Counted from the stretch's first letter, positions 17,354 through 26,237 are shown. The stretch: DNA of 50,707 nucleotides from Bacillota bacterium (GCA_030705665.1 JAUZQA010000001.1:1-50707), one strand, 5' to 3'. The notes: generated by a model not told the origin, from the letters alone. Translations and numbers: made by a program.

Positions 17354-19591
17354 TCATAGTTGCCTTCGCCGCGGCAGTTGCAGTCGCCTCTGTGCCTGGA
17401 GTTCAAGTGCCCGCGCGGACCATCGCACCAGAAACAAAGCTGGGAAAATCAGCATCGGAACGAGCAGGAGCCAGTGAGCCGCAAAGAACCAGCGTCCCTT
17501 GCTCCACAGTGGCAGCGCTCCTCGGGTAGTACGCGGCCCGAGCACGAAGGCGCCACGGCGGTCGGTGCCGGCGAGCAGCAGGTCACCACCGGCGAGTGAC
17601 GCCTCCGCATTGCCCATCGCGTCGGCTAAAGCTGGGACCTGACTGTTTTCGGTTGCGAGCAGAAGGACAGTGCTGCGGTCAGGAGTCCAAGGCGATTCGA
17701 CGCTGGCGACACCGAGGACAGACGAGACCGTCTGGGCGAAACGGCGGGCCTGGTGTAACTGAACAAAAGCGGCAAATCCGGTAAGATAGTTAAGCAGCAC
17801 ACCCGGCCGCCACGGACAGCGTGGTGCCAAACCGCTGGAAGTGTAGGCAAAGGGCAGCTCGTCTGCATGGCTTTGAAGCCACGGGTGCCCGGGTCCGTCG
17901 GCTACTACGAGCAGGTCTCTGTCACGCCCTGCCTTTTTATAGGTGCTGCTTGAATTCGCAAACACTGCACCCTTGGGCAGCTCGCCTGTAATCGCTGAAA
18001 CGTGCGCCAGCGCAGAAAACAGTAAGCCAAGCTCGGCCGGACGCGGCTGCGGAGCGAGCAACACGGCGGTCTCGCGCAGGTCAGCAAAACGAGTAAAAGG
18101 AAAGCCGTCATAGACAAATAGCTTCACGTCCGGCATGACAGCAAAATGATGCAGCTGTTCTATATGCAGAACGGTGCTGCCCTCGATCACGACACGGGAT
18201 AGCACTGGGCCCGACTGCTCACAACCTCTTCTGTTAGGACTGAAGTTGGCATGTAGACGCAGCTCGTTGTAGCCTGATAGTTGGCTCGGGTGGATAGCGA
18301 AACGGGCGTGTTGGAGCATTGAACGTTGTGCCGGCTCTGGTACTGCCAACTTGCCGATGAAGCGGTGATTCAGCTCGACCACCAATTCTGGGGAAGGAGC
18401 CCCGGACGGCACGCTCACCCGGTAATCGATAACGAGCGGAATCACCCGATTGAGCTCGGCAAAAAGATCGGGCGCCAGCCGGAACGAGACCGCTTGGGTC
18501 ACCCTGCTCGCCCCTTCAAGCACGAGGTCGGCGCCTGCAGTCAAGTCGCCCAAACAGATCGCCTTGTTGCTTTTCACCCAGCGGGGCGCCTCATAGGGTT
18601 GGTACTCGCTTCGGTTACCGGGAAGAACACCACCACGAGCGATGTTGCCCTCGGCGAACCGCTGCGCGACCGTCAACAACTCACCCGGTGTCGCCGCCGC
18701 GATGACGAGCAGCTTGGCTGCATCATTCGTACCGTTCGGATTGTCGACCAGACGCACCGTTGGGCTTTTGCCCGCGATCAGGCCGCGTGTCAACTCTGAT
18801 TCCCCTGCCGCAAGCACAACAGCGTCCCCAACGGGCAGTTCATCAAAGAAGACCGCAAAACGTAGCTGCGAGCCGCCCTGAAGCCCAAAATAGGCGGCTA
18901 CAAGACCTGCTGCCTGTACCATCTCCAGCGTGCGCTCGCCTAACAGCGCTATTTGGATGGTGGTTGGCTCCTCCACCCGGGGGTCGAGAAATGGTAATGG
19001 CAGTAAAGCCACATCGTTGGCGATCGGCAGTGCAGCCTGCTGAAGTTCAAGCTCAGCGGTTTTGAGCGCCAGAAGAAGCTTATCGTCTGCGGCGGGCTCG
19101 CAGGTGTCGGCACCCGACCGGCGCAGCACCAGAACGTTATCATCAGAGAGCAGGGCTGGGTCGAGGGCCAGAACTTCAACCTGCCCCGCGGTCAGCTCGA
19201 TCTGGCCAGCAGTGTAGCCGTTAAGGACCACCTCGATGCCGACCGCCCCACCCTTTTTGTCAATTGAGCTGAGGCGAAGCCGTGCCGCGGTCACCATGCG
19301 GTCAACGCGTAACCTGAAGAAAGTACGAATCTCGGAGCCAGAAGAGCTGAGCTCGGGAGCTTCTTGACCGGACTTCACAATCGAAATTGTACGCCAATTT
19401 TTTGCCTCAAGCGACTCAGGGACCGAAGCCTCGGGCACGGTGCGCTCAGTCGGGTCCAGAAGAGCAGCTTGTGAGCCCCATTTTCGAGCCGCTGGTTCCG
19501 CGTTCGCCAGTAAACCATTACCGATGACCGCAATCACCGCCAGCCATCCAGCCGTCCAGACGATGCTATGGGTAATCTTTTCCGTCGTCAT
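17354..19591 (-). CDS. bcsB: BcsB, periplasmic cellulose synthase subunit
   Basis: A membrane-anchored periplasmic partner of BcsA that guides the glucan chain. The 745-residue protein has an N-terminal signal (IVWTAGWLAVIAVIGNGLLANA), paired carbohydrate-binding/flavodoxin-like modules, the BcsB hallmark FPFTRFADLRETAVLL, and a C-terminal transmembrane helix (WLLLVPMLIFPALFLVRW) followed by a basic tail. The ATG at 19591 overlaps the bcsA stop as ATGA; a frame extending to 19651 is rejected because that coupling is repeated across the operon. The length is typical of the family. Confidence 0.93.
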   Translation of the reverse strand: MTTEKITHSIVWTAGWLAVIAVIGNGLLANAEPAARKWGSQAALLDPTERTVPEASVPESLEAKNWRTISIVKSGQEAPELSSSGSEIRTFFRLRVDRMVTAARLRLSSIDKKGGAVGIEVVLNGYTAGQIELTAGQVEVLALDPALLSDDNVLVLRRSGADTCEPAADDKLLLALKTAELELQQAALPIANDVALLPLPFLDPRVEEPTTIQIALLGERTLEMVQAAGLVAAYFGLQGGSQLRFAVFFDELPVGDAVVLAAGESELTRGLIAGKSPTVRLVDNPNGTNDAAKLLVIAAATPGELLTVAQRFAEGNIARGGVLPGNRSEYQPYEAPRWVKSNKAICLGDLTAGADLVLEGASRVTQAVSFRLAPDLFAELNRVIPLVIDYRVSVPSGAPSPELVVELNHRFIGKLAVPEPAQRSMLQHARFAIHPSQLSGYNELRLHANFSPNRRGCEQSGPVLSRVVIEGSTVLHIEQLHHFAVMPDVKLFVYDGFPFTRFADLRETAVLLAPQPRPAELGLLFSALAHVSAITGELPKGAVFANSSSTYKKAGRDRDLLVVADGPGHPWLQSHADELPFAYTSSGLAPRCPWRPGVLLNYLTGFAAFVQLHQARRFAQTVSSVLGVASVESPWTPDRSTVLLLATENSQVPALADAMGNAEASLAGGDLLLAGTDRRGAFVLGPRTTRGALPLWSKGRWFFAAHWLLLVPMLIFPALFLVRWSARALELQAQRRLQLPRRRQL

Positions 19592-21705
19592 GTGTACCGC
19601 CTCGGATTCGTTGAGCTGCTGACAAGCTGTGCAAGGCCGCGCAGGCCGCACTTCGAGATTTCAAGAAACGAACGCACCGGCTGATCGAGCATGCGGTTAT
19701 CAGCCCAACGAATCCAGGAGTCCGCCCTACAAAAGAGTGCCCGCACCAGGAAACGCTCTCGCTCGCGAGAGAGCTTTGCGAGCTCGAGTCGCAAAGCCCC
19801 TGCCTCGGTGCTCACGACCCGAGCCGGCAGCGGCAAGCTTTCTTCACCGAGACGCAGAGTCAGATGGAGTGCCTCGCCGCACTCGATCTCATCGCCGGCG
19901 TGACCCAACGCCGCGCCAGAGAGCGATAAATCACTGAGGTCACAGGCAATCGTGCGTCCGCATGAGCGCTCCAGCATGGCCGGTAGCCGCAGTACAACAC
20001 GGGCATATCTGCGGCGCTGCTGACGCTCGAAGGCGGCGGCGATGGCTACCGAGAGGATAACCAGGTTATAGGTGGCCCAGACAGCATTGATGAGCACGGC
20101 ATCGAGCTGCTGCCGGCCGGTACTGGCGGCCCAAAGTCCGGCGATAATACCAGTAAGATTAAGACCAAAAAGCACCAGGAACGGCAGTGCAATGCGCCAG
20201 TCGAAATAGCTCGTGGCAATGAGTCCGCCCTTGGCCGTAACGTTAAAGCGCCCGAGCCGTGGATTTATGAGAGCCAAAACCGTCGGCAGTACGATATAGG
20301 CGGAAAGAACCGTTTCGTAGAGCTCGCCCCAAAACGAGCGCCGGAAGCTGCCCTGAATGCGGGAAGCTGTCAAGAGCGTAAACGTCAGATGCGGCAAGGC
20401 ATAGCCAAGCACCATGACAGGCGCGGCGGCAAAGATGTGTGCATTGAGCAGCAAGAAGCCAAGTGGCGCCGTGAGAAAGATGAGGCGCGGAAGTCCAGAC
20501 AGGAAATAGAGCAGCCCATTGAGATAGCAAAGCCTTTGGGGCCAGGTCAGTCCCGGCCCGAACAGCGGGTTATCAACCCTGAGAATCTGCACCATACCAC
20601 GGGCCCAGCGGATCCGTTGGCGTATGTGACCGGAGAGAGACTCGGTGGCGAGACCGCCCGCCTGGCGCACGCCAAGAAAAGCTGTTCGCCAACCGCGCCG
20701 GTGCATTCTGAGAGCTGTGTGCGCGTCCTCGGTGACTGTTTCCTCGGCAATACCACCCACGTCGACCAGGGCCGCTCGCCGTATCACCGCGCAGGAGCCG
20801 CAGAAAAAGACTGCGTTCCAGAGGTCATTACCGGGTTGGATGAGACCATAAAACAGCTCGCCTTCGTTCGGGCAGGTCTTGAAAACACGCAAGTTCCGCT
20901 CGAGCGGGTCGGGAGAGTAGAAGTGGTGCGGTGTCTGCACCATTGCCAGTCGGTCATCCTCGACCAGCCATCCCATCGTGAGCTGTAAAAAGGAACGGGT
21001 CGGAATATGGTCGCAGTCAAACACCGCCACAAAGGGGGCGTCGGTGCGGGCCAGGGCCGCGTTGATGTTACCGGCCTTAGCGCCACGATTGTCGCGGCGC
21101 CTGAAATAGCCGACCCCCACATCATTCGCGAAGTGTTGAAAATCCTCACGGTTGCCGTCGTCGAGCACGAAAATGCGCAGTTTGTCATGCGGCCAGTCGA
21201 GTGCCTGAGCGGCCAAAATGGTGGCACGTACAACCTCCAGCGACTCATTGTAAGTGGGGATGAGCACATCCACCGCCGGCCAGTCTCTTACGTCGGCAGG
21301 CAACGCTAACGGCTTGCGTGTGATCGGCCGCGATAACTGAAAGTAACCAAGGACCAGGACCAGAAAGGCATAGAGCTCAGCGAAAAGCAACGCAACACTG
21401 AATAGAAGATCGAGAGACTCTACACTCATGGTGGCGCTGATACGCCAGGCCAGGTAGCGCGACGACACAGTCATTGCCATTACCATCAGCATTAGTGTGC
21501 TTGCACGGTGGCGTGAGCGAGCGACAACCAACGCCACGACGAACAGTATCACACTCAAACTCACTTGCTCGCGCAGCTCGAGAGGCGTGAGCGCCACTAG
21601 CGTCAGTGTCACCATAGCTACGACCATTACCAGCAAGCGCACCGCACGTGCAACTCCCCCACTGAATGGGATGGCAGATGCTCGAAGCAACTTTTCTGTG
21701 CTCAT
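19588..21705 (-). CDS. bcsA: BcsA, cellulose synthase catalytic subunit (c-di-GMP regulated)
   Basis: Family 2 processive glycosyltransferase polymerising UDP-glucose into beta-1,4-glucan and threading it through the inner membrane. In this 705-residue protein, N-terminal helices (about 20-120) precede the GT domain. Its motifs are DDG (182-184), DCD (230-232), TED (325-327) with the catalytic Asp327, and QRIRW (363-367). The FLSGLPRLIFLTAP helix and the gating-loop motif FNVTAKGG (487-494) are intact. The PilZ domain has RxxxR (R565-R569) and DxSxxG (592-597), so it should bind c-di-GMP. It lacks the long N-terminal extension of enteric BcsA. It starts as ATGA over the bcsQ stop. All catalytic residues are present, so it is probably active. 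Confidence 0.96.
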   Translation of the reverse strand: MSTEKLLRASAIPFSGGVARAVRLLVMVVAMVTLTLVALTPLELREQVSLSVILFVVALVVARSRHRASTLMLMVMAMTVSSRYLAWRISATMSVESLDLLFSVALLFAELYAFLVLVLGYFQLSRPITRKPLALPADVRDWPAVDVLIPTYNESLEVVRATILAAQALDWPHDKLRIFVLDDGNREDFQHFANDVGVGYFRRRDNRGAKAGNINAALARTDAPFVAVFDCDHIPTRSFLQLTMGWLVEDDRLAMVQTPHHFYSPDPLERNLRVFKTCPNEGELFYGLIQPGNDLWNAVFFCGSCAVIRRAALVDVGGIAEETVTEDAHTALRMHRRGWRTAFLGVRQAGGLATESLSGHIRQRIRWARGMVQILRVDNPLFGPGLTWPQRLCYLNGLLYFLSGLPRLIFLTAPLGFLLLNAHIFAAAPVMVLGYALPHLTFTLLTASRIQGSFRRSFWGELYETVLSAYIVLPTVLALINPRLGRFNVTAKGGLIATSYFDWRIALPFLVLFGLNLTGIIAGLWAASTGRQQLDAVLINAVWATYNLVILSVAIAAAFERQQRRRYARVVLRLPAMLERSCGRTIACDLSDLSLSGAALGHAGDEIECGEALHLTLRLGEESLPLPARVVSTEAGALRLELAKLSRERERFLVRALFCRADSWIRWADNRMLDQPVRSFLEISKCGLRGLAQLVSSSTNPRRYT

Positions 21706-22502
21706 GATTCACCTCGCAGCTGCAAGCCCGTAACCGCATGTCGTTGATCGATAAGCGGTGTCAGCAGGCGCTCGCTCAGCTCACGCAAAGCAGCCACTGC
21801 CCCGGTCATGGGGCTGTGCAAGGCAACTGGCAACTGCTGGGCCCATGCCTCGCCGACAACGGGATCGCGCGGTACCGAACAGGGCACCAGCCGCTCACCC
21901 AGATGTTGCCGCAGCAAGGACTCCGCATCACGAGCGAGCTCGCTGTGCGGCTCCATTTGGTTGAGCACGTGCCAGACCGCTGGCGTCAGCTCACTCCCCC
22001 GGCACTGGCGCTCAAGCATGACCGCCATAACCGGAAGTGTGGCGAAACAGGCGGCATCGGGCAGGTGCACACCCACGATAGCATGTGCCATCTTGAGCAC
22101 ATGTTCCGTCCAGACCCGCTCCCCGGCCGGTGTATCAACTAATACAAGCTCGGTGCTGGAAGGGACGATCTCGAGTACACGGCGCAGCAGCCACCCTGAA
22201 TCGGCCGCCAGAGTGCGCTCGGCTTGCTGCAGCTCGTCGCGGTCACGGGCTCCAAACGGAATATAGGGCACCCCCCCTCGTTGGGCAGCCAGGTACTCAA
22301 TGATTTCGCTCGACGAGGAGCCTTCTGCGATACCAACCCGTAACCCGGGCGGCATACCCAGATATGTCCCAAGAGCGTTTTGTGGGTCACAGTCCAGTAT
22401 GAGCACACGGTGGCCCGCACGGGCAAGTATGACACCCAAGTTGGCTGCTAACGTCGTGCGGCCAGTGCCACCTTTTGCTGAGACAAAGGCAATGAATTTC
22501 AT
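21702..22502 (-). CDS. bcsQ: BcsQ, ParA/MinD-like ATPase of the cellulose operon
   Basis: A MinD/ParA-family P-loop ATPase that helps localise and assemble the cellulose synthase. The 266-residue protein opens with a deviant Walker A, KGGTGRTT (residues 10-17), and has LILDCDPQNALG and LVLVDTPAG as the switch and Walker B blocks. The usual invariant second Lys of KGGxGK[ST] is Arg here, which recurs as a loss in some BcsQ proteins and may change ATP turnover. It overlaps bcsR by ATGA and bcsA by ATGA, so translation of all three is likely coupled. Confidence 0.92.
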   Translation of the reverse strand: MKFIAFVSAKGGTGRTTLAANLGVILARAGHRVLILDCDPQNALGTYLGMPPGLRVGIAEGSSSSEIIEYLAAQRGGVPYIPFGARDRDELQQAERTLAADSGWLLRRVLEIVPSSTELVLVDTPAGERVWTEHVLKMAHAIVGVHLPDAACFATLPVMAVMLERQCRGSELTPAVWHVLNQMEPHSELARDAESLLRQHLGERLVPCSVPRDPVVGEAWAQQLPVALHSPMTGAVAALRELSERLLTPLIDQRHAVTGLQLRGES

Positions 22503-22864
22503 ATTGTGACTCTATCTTTGTGCAAGACGACGGGTTTGGCGACATCGGCGGGCCCTTCCGGTTGGTCGAGCAACTCGGAAACAACATGCAGCAAAGGCCA
22601 CCGTTGCCGGGCTTCATGCTTGCGGTGCACGCTGTTGAACTCGATGTATTGCAGCTGCTCCCCACCCACAGCAGCGAGAAGAGCAGCCACATCGAATGCA
22701 TTGCTCTTGGTTCCCCCCAAGGCTACACCAGATGGCATACTTGCCGCAGACTCTCGGATTGCTGGGTCGTCGATCGAGAAAGATGCACCGCCATCGTCAC
22801 TATTAGGTATCGCTCCATTTCGGGGAATGAGCGTCTGTGAAAATGATCCTCCCACTTTGACCAT
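22499..22864 (-). CDS. bcsR: BcsR-like (BcsP/BcsR family) small regulatory protein
   Basis: A 121-residue soluble protein heading the operon. The C-terminal block RQRWPLLHVVSELL aligns with the RWPLLAEF segment of E. coli BcsR, and the preceding helix DVAALLAAVGGEQLQYIEF matches BcsR's position before it. BcsR acts with BcsQ to stabilise the synthase and bind c-di-GMP via BcsE. This protein is about twice the length of the enteric one, with an extra Ser/Gly-rich N-terminal half. The start has AAAGGGAGG at good spacing, and the stop overlaps the bcsQ start as ATGA. The family call is moderate; the operon position is firm. Confidence 0.7.
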   Translation of the reverse strand: MVKVGGSFSQTLIPRNGAIPNSDDGGASFSIDDPAIRESAASMPSGVALGGTKSNAFDVAALLAAVGGEQLQYIEFNSVHRKHEARQRWPLLHVVSELLDQPEGPADVAKPVVLHKDRVTI

Positions 22865-23070
22865 AGAACCTCCCTTTGCTTCCGATAGATGTGCGGGTAT
22901 ACTAATTGGGCGCCGGGAGCGTAACCCGGTGAGAGCGCCTCAACCCCGCATAACTAGTTGGCCTCAAGAACTGTGCCATCAGAACAGCACTGCGTTTGTA
23001 GGTCTCAGCTGTAAGGTGTTGGGTTCGAACAAGGTAGGTGAATTATTTTCTTGACGGATAGTGGACAAAT
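22865..23070. promoter_or_regulatory. Presumed bcs operon promoter/leader region
   Basis: Upstream of bcsR on the minus strand, a leader contains the stem CCGGG/CCCGG (loop TTACGCT, around 22911-22928) and a TATAC element nearby. I cannot define a -35 box with confidence. The sequence becomes less GC-rich toward 23060, marking the outer edge of the bcs block. No c-di-GMP riboswitch consensus is seen. Confidence 0.3.
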
Positions 23071-23100
23071 CGTAGAGGCGTCCGGCCGGACGCCTCTACG
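23071..23100. repeat. 30-bp perfect palindrome
   Basis: CGTAGAGGCGTCCGG followed directly by its exact reverse complement, with a third partial copy of GGACGCCTCTAC at 23106-23117 overlapping the GH9 3' end. It lies 13 nt beyond the GH9 stop and could form a strong hairpin ending that transcript, and it also marks one edge of the GC-rich bcs block. It resembles the GC-rich REP-like palindromes scattered between genes in many environmental bacteria. Confidence 0.8.
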
Positions 23101-23113
23101 GGGATGGACGCCT

Positions 23114-25345
23114 CTACCTTAAAATGCGGAAATGATTTATAGCGTGTTCACCTGATGATGTGCTTAACTTGCATATGTACGCACCCGTACCCAGGCGGTT
23201 TAACTTCAAGTAAGCATTTGGTTTTACAATCCCTGCGTAAACAACCTGTCCGGCTGCATTTAAAATCGAAACGCTGGCTTGTCCGTTGAAATTTGAAAAA
23301 GAGATATTTCGACCATCAAAATAAAACTGTGGCCCAATTTTTTGAACGGCTCGAATACCTTGATCCTTTTTGGAGACACTGGTAGGATCTTTTTTGATTT
23401 CGCCGATAGGGTCTTTATTTGGCTCTGCACCCCAAATCTGGATGCCGTTATCATAAATTGGAATGTTCATCGCCTTCACCGAGGATTGGCCATTTGTGCC
23501 CATAATTTTATATGACCAGTCATTCGATGGGTCCCAGGCTGTACTGGAAGCAGTTGGCGGTAACTCGATTCTGAACTGCACTTCGCGTTTGTAAGAATCC
23601 TGTGTTCCCGGAAACATCGAATCACCATCGTATGTTATCTCCACATAATAAACAAAAGCAGAGCCGTTATAAGGTTTAAGTCCGGAAACCTTTGCCTTTC
23701 CCTGGAGGTAATTTGTGTTGATCTTGATCTGATCAACCGTGATTCCCTCTGCAATTGCTTCACTTAAATCCACAAAATAGCGGTAAGATAAATTTGAGCA
23801 CACACGTGCCGGACAGTTGGTTTTATTATTGAGGATTGCCTTGATTTCGGTGAACCGGTCTCCATGTGCATTTACATTTGCTATTACGTAAAACTGTTCA
23901 CTTTTTATCTCTTTACTCGGGAAATCAACTAAAGGCTGTCCACCAAATTCGCTATACATTCGAGCAATAGCACCTGTGAAGCCGGCGTTATAATCGCATG
24001 CGACCTCATTGTTTGTGTAATTCGATCGGGAATCAGTGTAATCATCACTATTCCCGGGTCCACCAACCAGTGCTCCATAGAGAATATGTTTACTTACAAT
24101 AGTGTCTGATGCATCACCGGGATAACTTCCTTCCGCCGTTCGATGGTGTTCGCGTTGCGGAGGATTGGTACCGTATCCAACAACAAACGACCGTTTCAAT
24201 GGGTTATCACCAAGGATATATTTTATCTGGTTTACAGCAAAATCATGATAACGGGCTTTTAGTGACGCATTGGTTATGTAATCACTGTAAATGAAAGCCA
24301 TCAATGCTGTATTTGCTGCATAACGATTGGCTCCCCACGAATCCAGCCACGCAAGGCCACCAGGTGTATACTTGATTTTGTTTCCATTGACACCTACAGT
24401 CCAGTAATCGAGCCAGCGCTGGGCATCCTGTTTGTACTGATCTTTTCCGGTTAGTTTGGCAAGTAAGACATAACATCCATAACTTTTATCATCCCAGGCA
24501 ATTGTCCATTTGTAGGATTTGGTGGTTGACTGCGGTTCGTTTGACAAATTAGCATAATCAGTTTCAGCTTTAGTTAAATAGGTCTGATCGTTTGTCGCCA
24601 TATATAACCAGATTGCACCCCATACCAATTCATCGTTATAGCCGCTCCATGAATTATAATATCCTCCAGCTGCCGGAATCGCTGCATCATATTTCCCGCG
24701 AAAATTGTCGGCAAATTCATACAGCTGTTTTGCATGGTTGAGCAGTGTCGCAGAATAAATCGGATCTGTAGGTTTAAAAATTATTGAAGCGGCAGCGAGA
24801 GCAGCAGCGGCTTCACCGGCCAAATCAGATCCAGGATGTGTTTCGTCAATTTTTGCAGAGGGTCTATTCATTTTAGCTTCAACCGATTCTGCCGGCCCCC
24901 AGAATGCATGATCTAAGCCACCATCACCAACCTGACCATAAAATTCATGAGGCGCAGTGTGACATTTGATAAGATAATCACAGACAAAATGAATGTTATT
25001 CAAAATGTGAGTCAATTGGCCTGATTTCTCGAAAGCATCCCTGTATTCCTTGACACCTAGACATAAGAATGTTGTAGAGAACGCCATTGGGAAATTAAAC
25101 TTTACATGATCACCCGCATCAAACCAGCCGCCGCTAAGATCTTTTCCCACATCACTGCCATCGTGTAAGCATGAAGGTCCTCGCCATTCAACCCGATTCC
25201 AACCGGGCAGCGGCCCTGATTGCTGGCATTCGTAAAAATAAATTGATTTCTGAAGCGCTTCACCATAGTTGTATGATGCGCTGTTCGATAATGATATCAA
25301 GCCAGTTAAAAGACTCACAATGACTGTTTTGCGTAACAAACTCAT
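23114..25345 (-). CDS. GH9 endoglucanase with CBM3c and type IX sorting tail
   Basis: A 743-residue secreted cellulase. After the signal peptide (1-23) comes a family 9 (alpha/alpha)6 domain (about 24-465): WFDAGDHVKF gives Asp76/Asp79 (base side), REHHRTA gives His401, and NNEVACDYNAGF gives the acid Glu447. A CBM3c-like module (about 475-640; QFYVIANVNAHGDRFTEIKAILNN) is the usual partner making GH9 processive. A Por-type tail ends the protein (about 665-743; SVSILNAAGQVVYAG, LGTGAYICKLS). The start at 25345 has GGAGGAG just upstream; the frame extending to 25438 would bury the signal peptide. It likely hydrolyses crystalline or amorphous cellulose outside the cell. It is AT-rich like the rest of the genome, unlike the adjacent bcs block. 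Confidence 0.93.
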   Translation of the reverse strand: MSLLRKTVIVSLLTGLISLSNSASYNYGEALQKSIYFYECQQSGPLPGWNRVEWRGPSCLHDGSDVGKDLSGGWFDAGDHVKFNFPMAFSTTFLCLGVKEYRDAFEKSGQLTHILNNIHFVCDYLIKCHTAPHEFYGQVGDGGLDHAFWGPAESVEAKMNRPSAKIDETHPGSDLAGEAAAALAAASIIFKPTDPIYSATLLNHAKQLYEFADNFRGKYDAAIPAAGGYYNSWSGYNDELVWGAIWLYMATNDQTYLTKAETDYANLSNEPQSTTKSYKWTIAWDDKSYGCYVLLAKLTGKDQYKQDAQRWLDYWTVGVNGNKIKYTPGGLAWLDSWGANRYAANTALMAFIYSDYITNASLKARYHDFAVNQIKYILGDNPLKRSFVVGYGTNPPQREHHRTAEGSYPGDASDTIVSKHILYGALVGGPGNSDDYTDSRSNYTNNEVACDYNAGFTGAIARMYSEFGGQPLVDFPSKEIKSEQFYVIANVNAHGDRFTEIKAILNNKTNCPARVCSNLSYRYFVDLSEAIAEGITVDQIKINTNYLQGKAKVSGLKPYNGSAFVYYVEITYDGDSMFPGTQDSYKREVQFRIELPPTASSTAWDPSNDWSYKIMGTNGQSSVKAMNIPIYDNGIQIWGAEPNKDPIGEIKKDPTSVSKKDQGIRAVQKIGPQFYFDGRNISFSNFNGQASVSILNAAGQVVYAGIVKPNAYLKLNRLGTGAYICKLSTSSGEHAINHFRILR

Positions 25346-25592
25346 TACTCCTCCGATCAAGATCATATATTTTTTATTAAATGTATTTATAAAAACACAT
25401 TGAAGCTGAATTAACTTTTCACACAATACAATAACCATTTAGTAACATGCTCACATGTTAACCATCCTTGTAAAGAACAATAAATTTAGGGGAAATTATT
25501 AAGCGATTAATATCCTGATTACCAACAATTAAAAGTTACTGAGTTCCTATCTAAGTATGAACGGCTGATTTTCAACGTGTTTTTTACAGATA

Positions 25593-25885
25593 CTAATCAG
25601 ATGCAACATTACAACCCATTGACATATCAGGAATATCTTTCTGTTCAAAATAATCATCCTCAACAAAAATAGCACCACTGTCCCGGCGAGTCAATACTTT
25701 GTTCAATTCATTCTTACTGCCGTCATAGACTGCTATTGACACGTACCAATTCTGTTCTTTGGATAGTCAATAGCATACGGTTCATTTATTAGCCACACCA
25801 ATAGATACCTGCCTCTGATTTCCCCTTCATGCAAATCGTATGTAAAGCATCGTGGTTTTAGTAACCCACAATTCCTTTATTTGAC
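25593..25885 (-). pseudogene. Frameshifted gene remnant, unknown family
   Basis: On the minus strand one frame reads LLKPRCFTYDLHEGEIRG and YLLVWLINEPYAIDYPKN, then stops. The next frame continues NWYVSIAVYDGSKNELNKVL and DYFEQKDIPDMSMGCNVASD to a stop at 25593-25595. Joined by a single frameshift near 25765, the two make one protein-like tail of about 90 residues. No start or upstream domain is visible. A decayed gene is likelier than a sequencing error, because another stop lies upstream as well. I do not recognise the family. Confidence 0.45.
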
Positions 25886-25913
25886 AAATCTTTCGGTATA
25901 ATAGTAATTTAAA

Positions 25914-25948
25914 TTTTAGGCGCACCGCGCCTTTTTATGGGTCGCCGC
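25914..25948 (+). other. Conserved hairpin motif, copy 2
   Basis: TTTTAGGCGC-ACC-GCGCCTTTTT followed by ATGGGTCGCCGC. Compared with 11826-11860 the stem pair A-T is replaced by G-C while the U-rich flanks and the GGGTCG tail are kept. The plus strand reads as a terminator-like hairpin, but the conserved tail goes beyond what a terminator needs. Confidence 0.55.
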
Positions 25949-26237
25949 AATACATAGTGTATTGCTTATGAAACATTTTTGATCTAAATGGGACAATCAA
26001 TCCGGTTTTAAGCTAAACGATGCTGTAGATGTAAAGTTTTTTTTCGGGTGAACCGTGTATCCAAAAATCAAATTTTCTATGAGATTACCAGTATTAATTC
26101 TTTTTATAAAATTGAATTTGGTGAATTCTCAAACAGATATTAAAATAAAGCAACAGTTCTTCTGATTGACAAGGCAGTAACTGGCGTTCGCCAGGAAAAA
26201 CGTTTATAAATTTACAAACAGTTAAGCGCAGGAGTGT

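Larger units (their letters stand above)
25346..26237. other. Intergenic region with gene remnant and hairpin motif
   Basis: About 890 bases between the GH9 gene (minus) and the thiol oxidoreductase gene (plus). It contains the frameshifted minus-strand remnant at 25593-25885 and hairpin motif copy 2 at 25914-25948. The remaining AT-rich DNA shows no gene. Confidence 0.5.

Noticed and set aside
13466..22500. Many long opposite-strand frames inside the bcs genes
   Set aside because: They are expected in GC-rich coding DNA. Their proteins are rich in Arg/Pro/Ala without motifs, and the minus-strand genes explain the region.
22865..22960. c-di-GMP riboswitch upstream of bcsR
   Set aside because: One GC-rich hairpin is visible, but the conserved GEMM core and tetraloop receptor are not.
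22965..23040. tRNA-like stretch with GGGTTCGAAC
   Set aside because: The T-loop motif is present, but the flanking bases do not pair into a T-stem and no acceptor, D or anticodon arms can be drawn.
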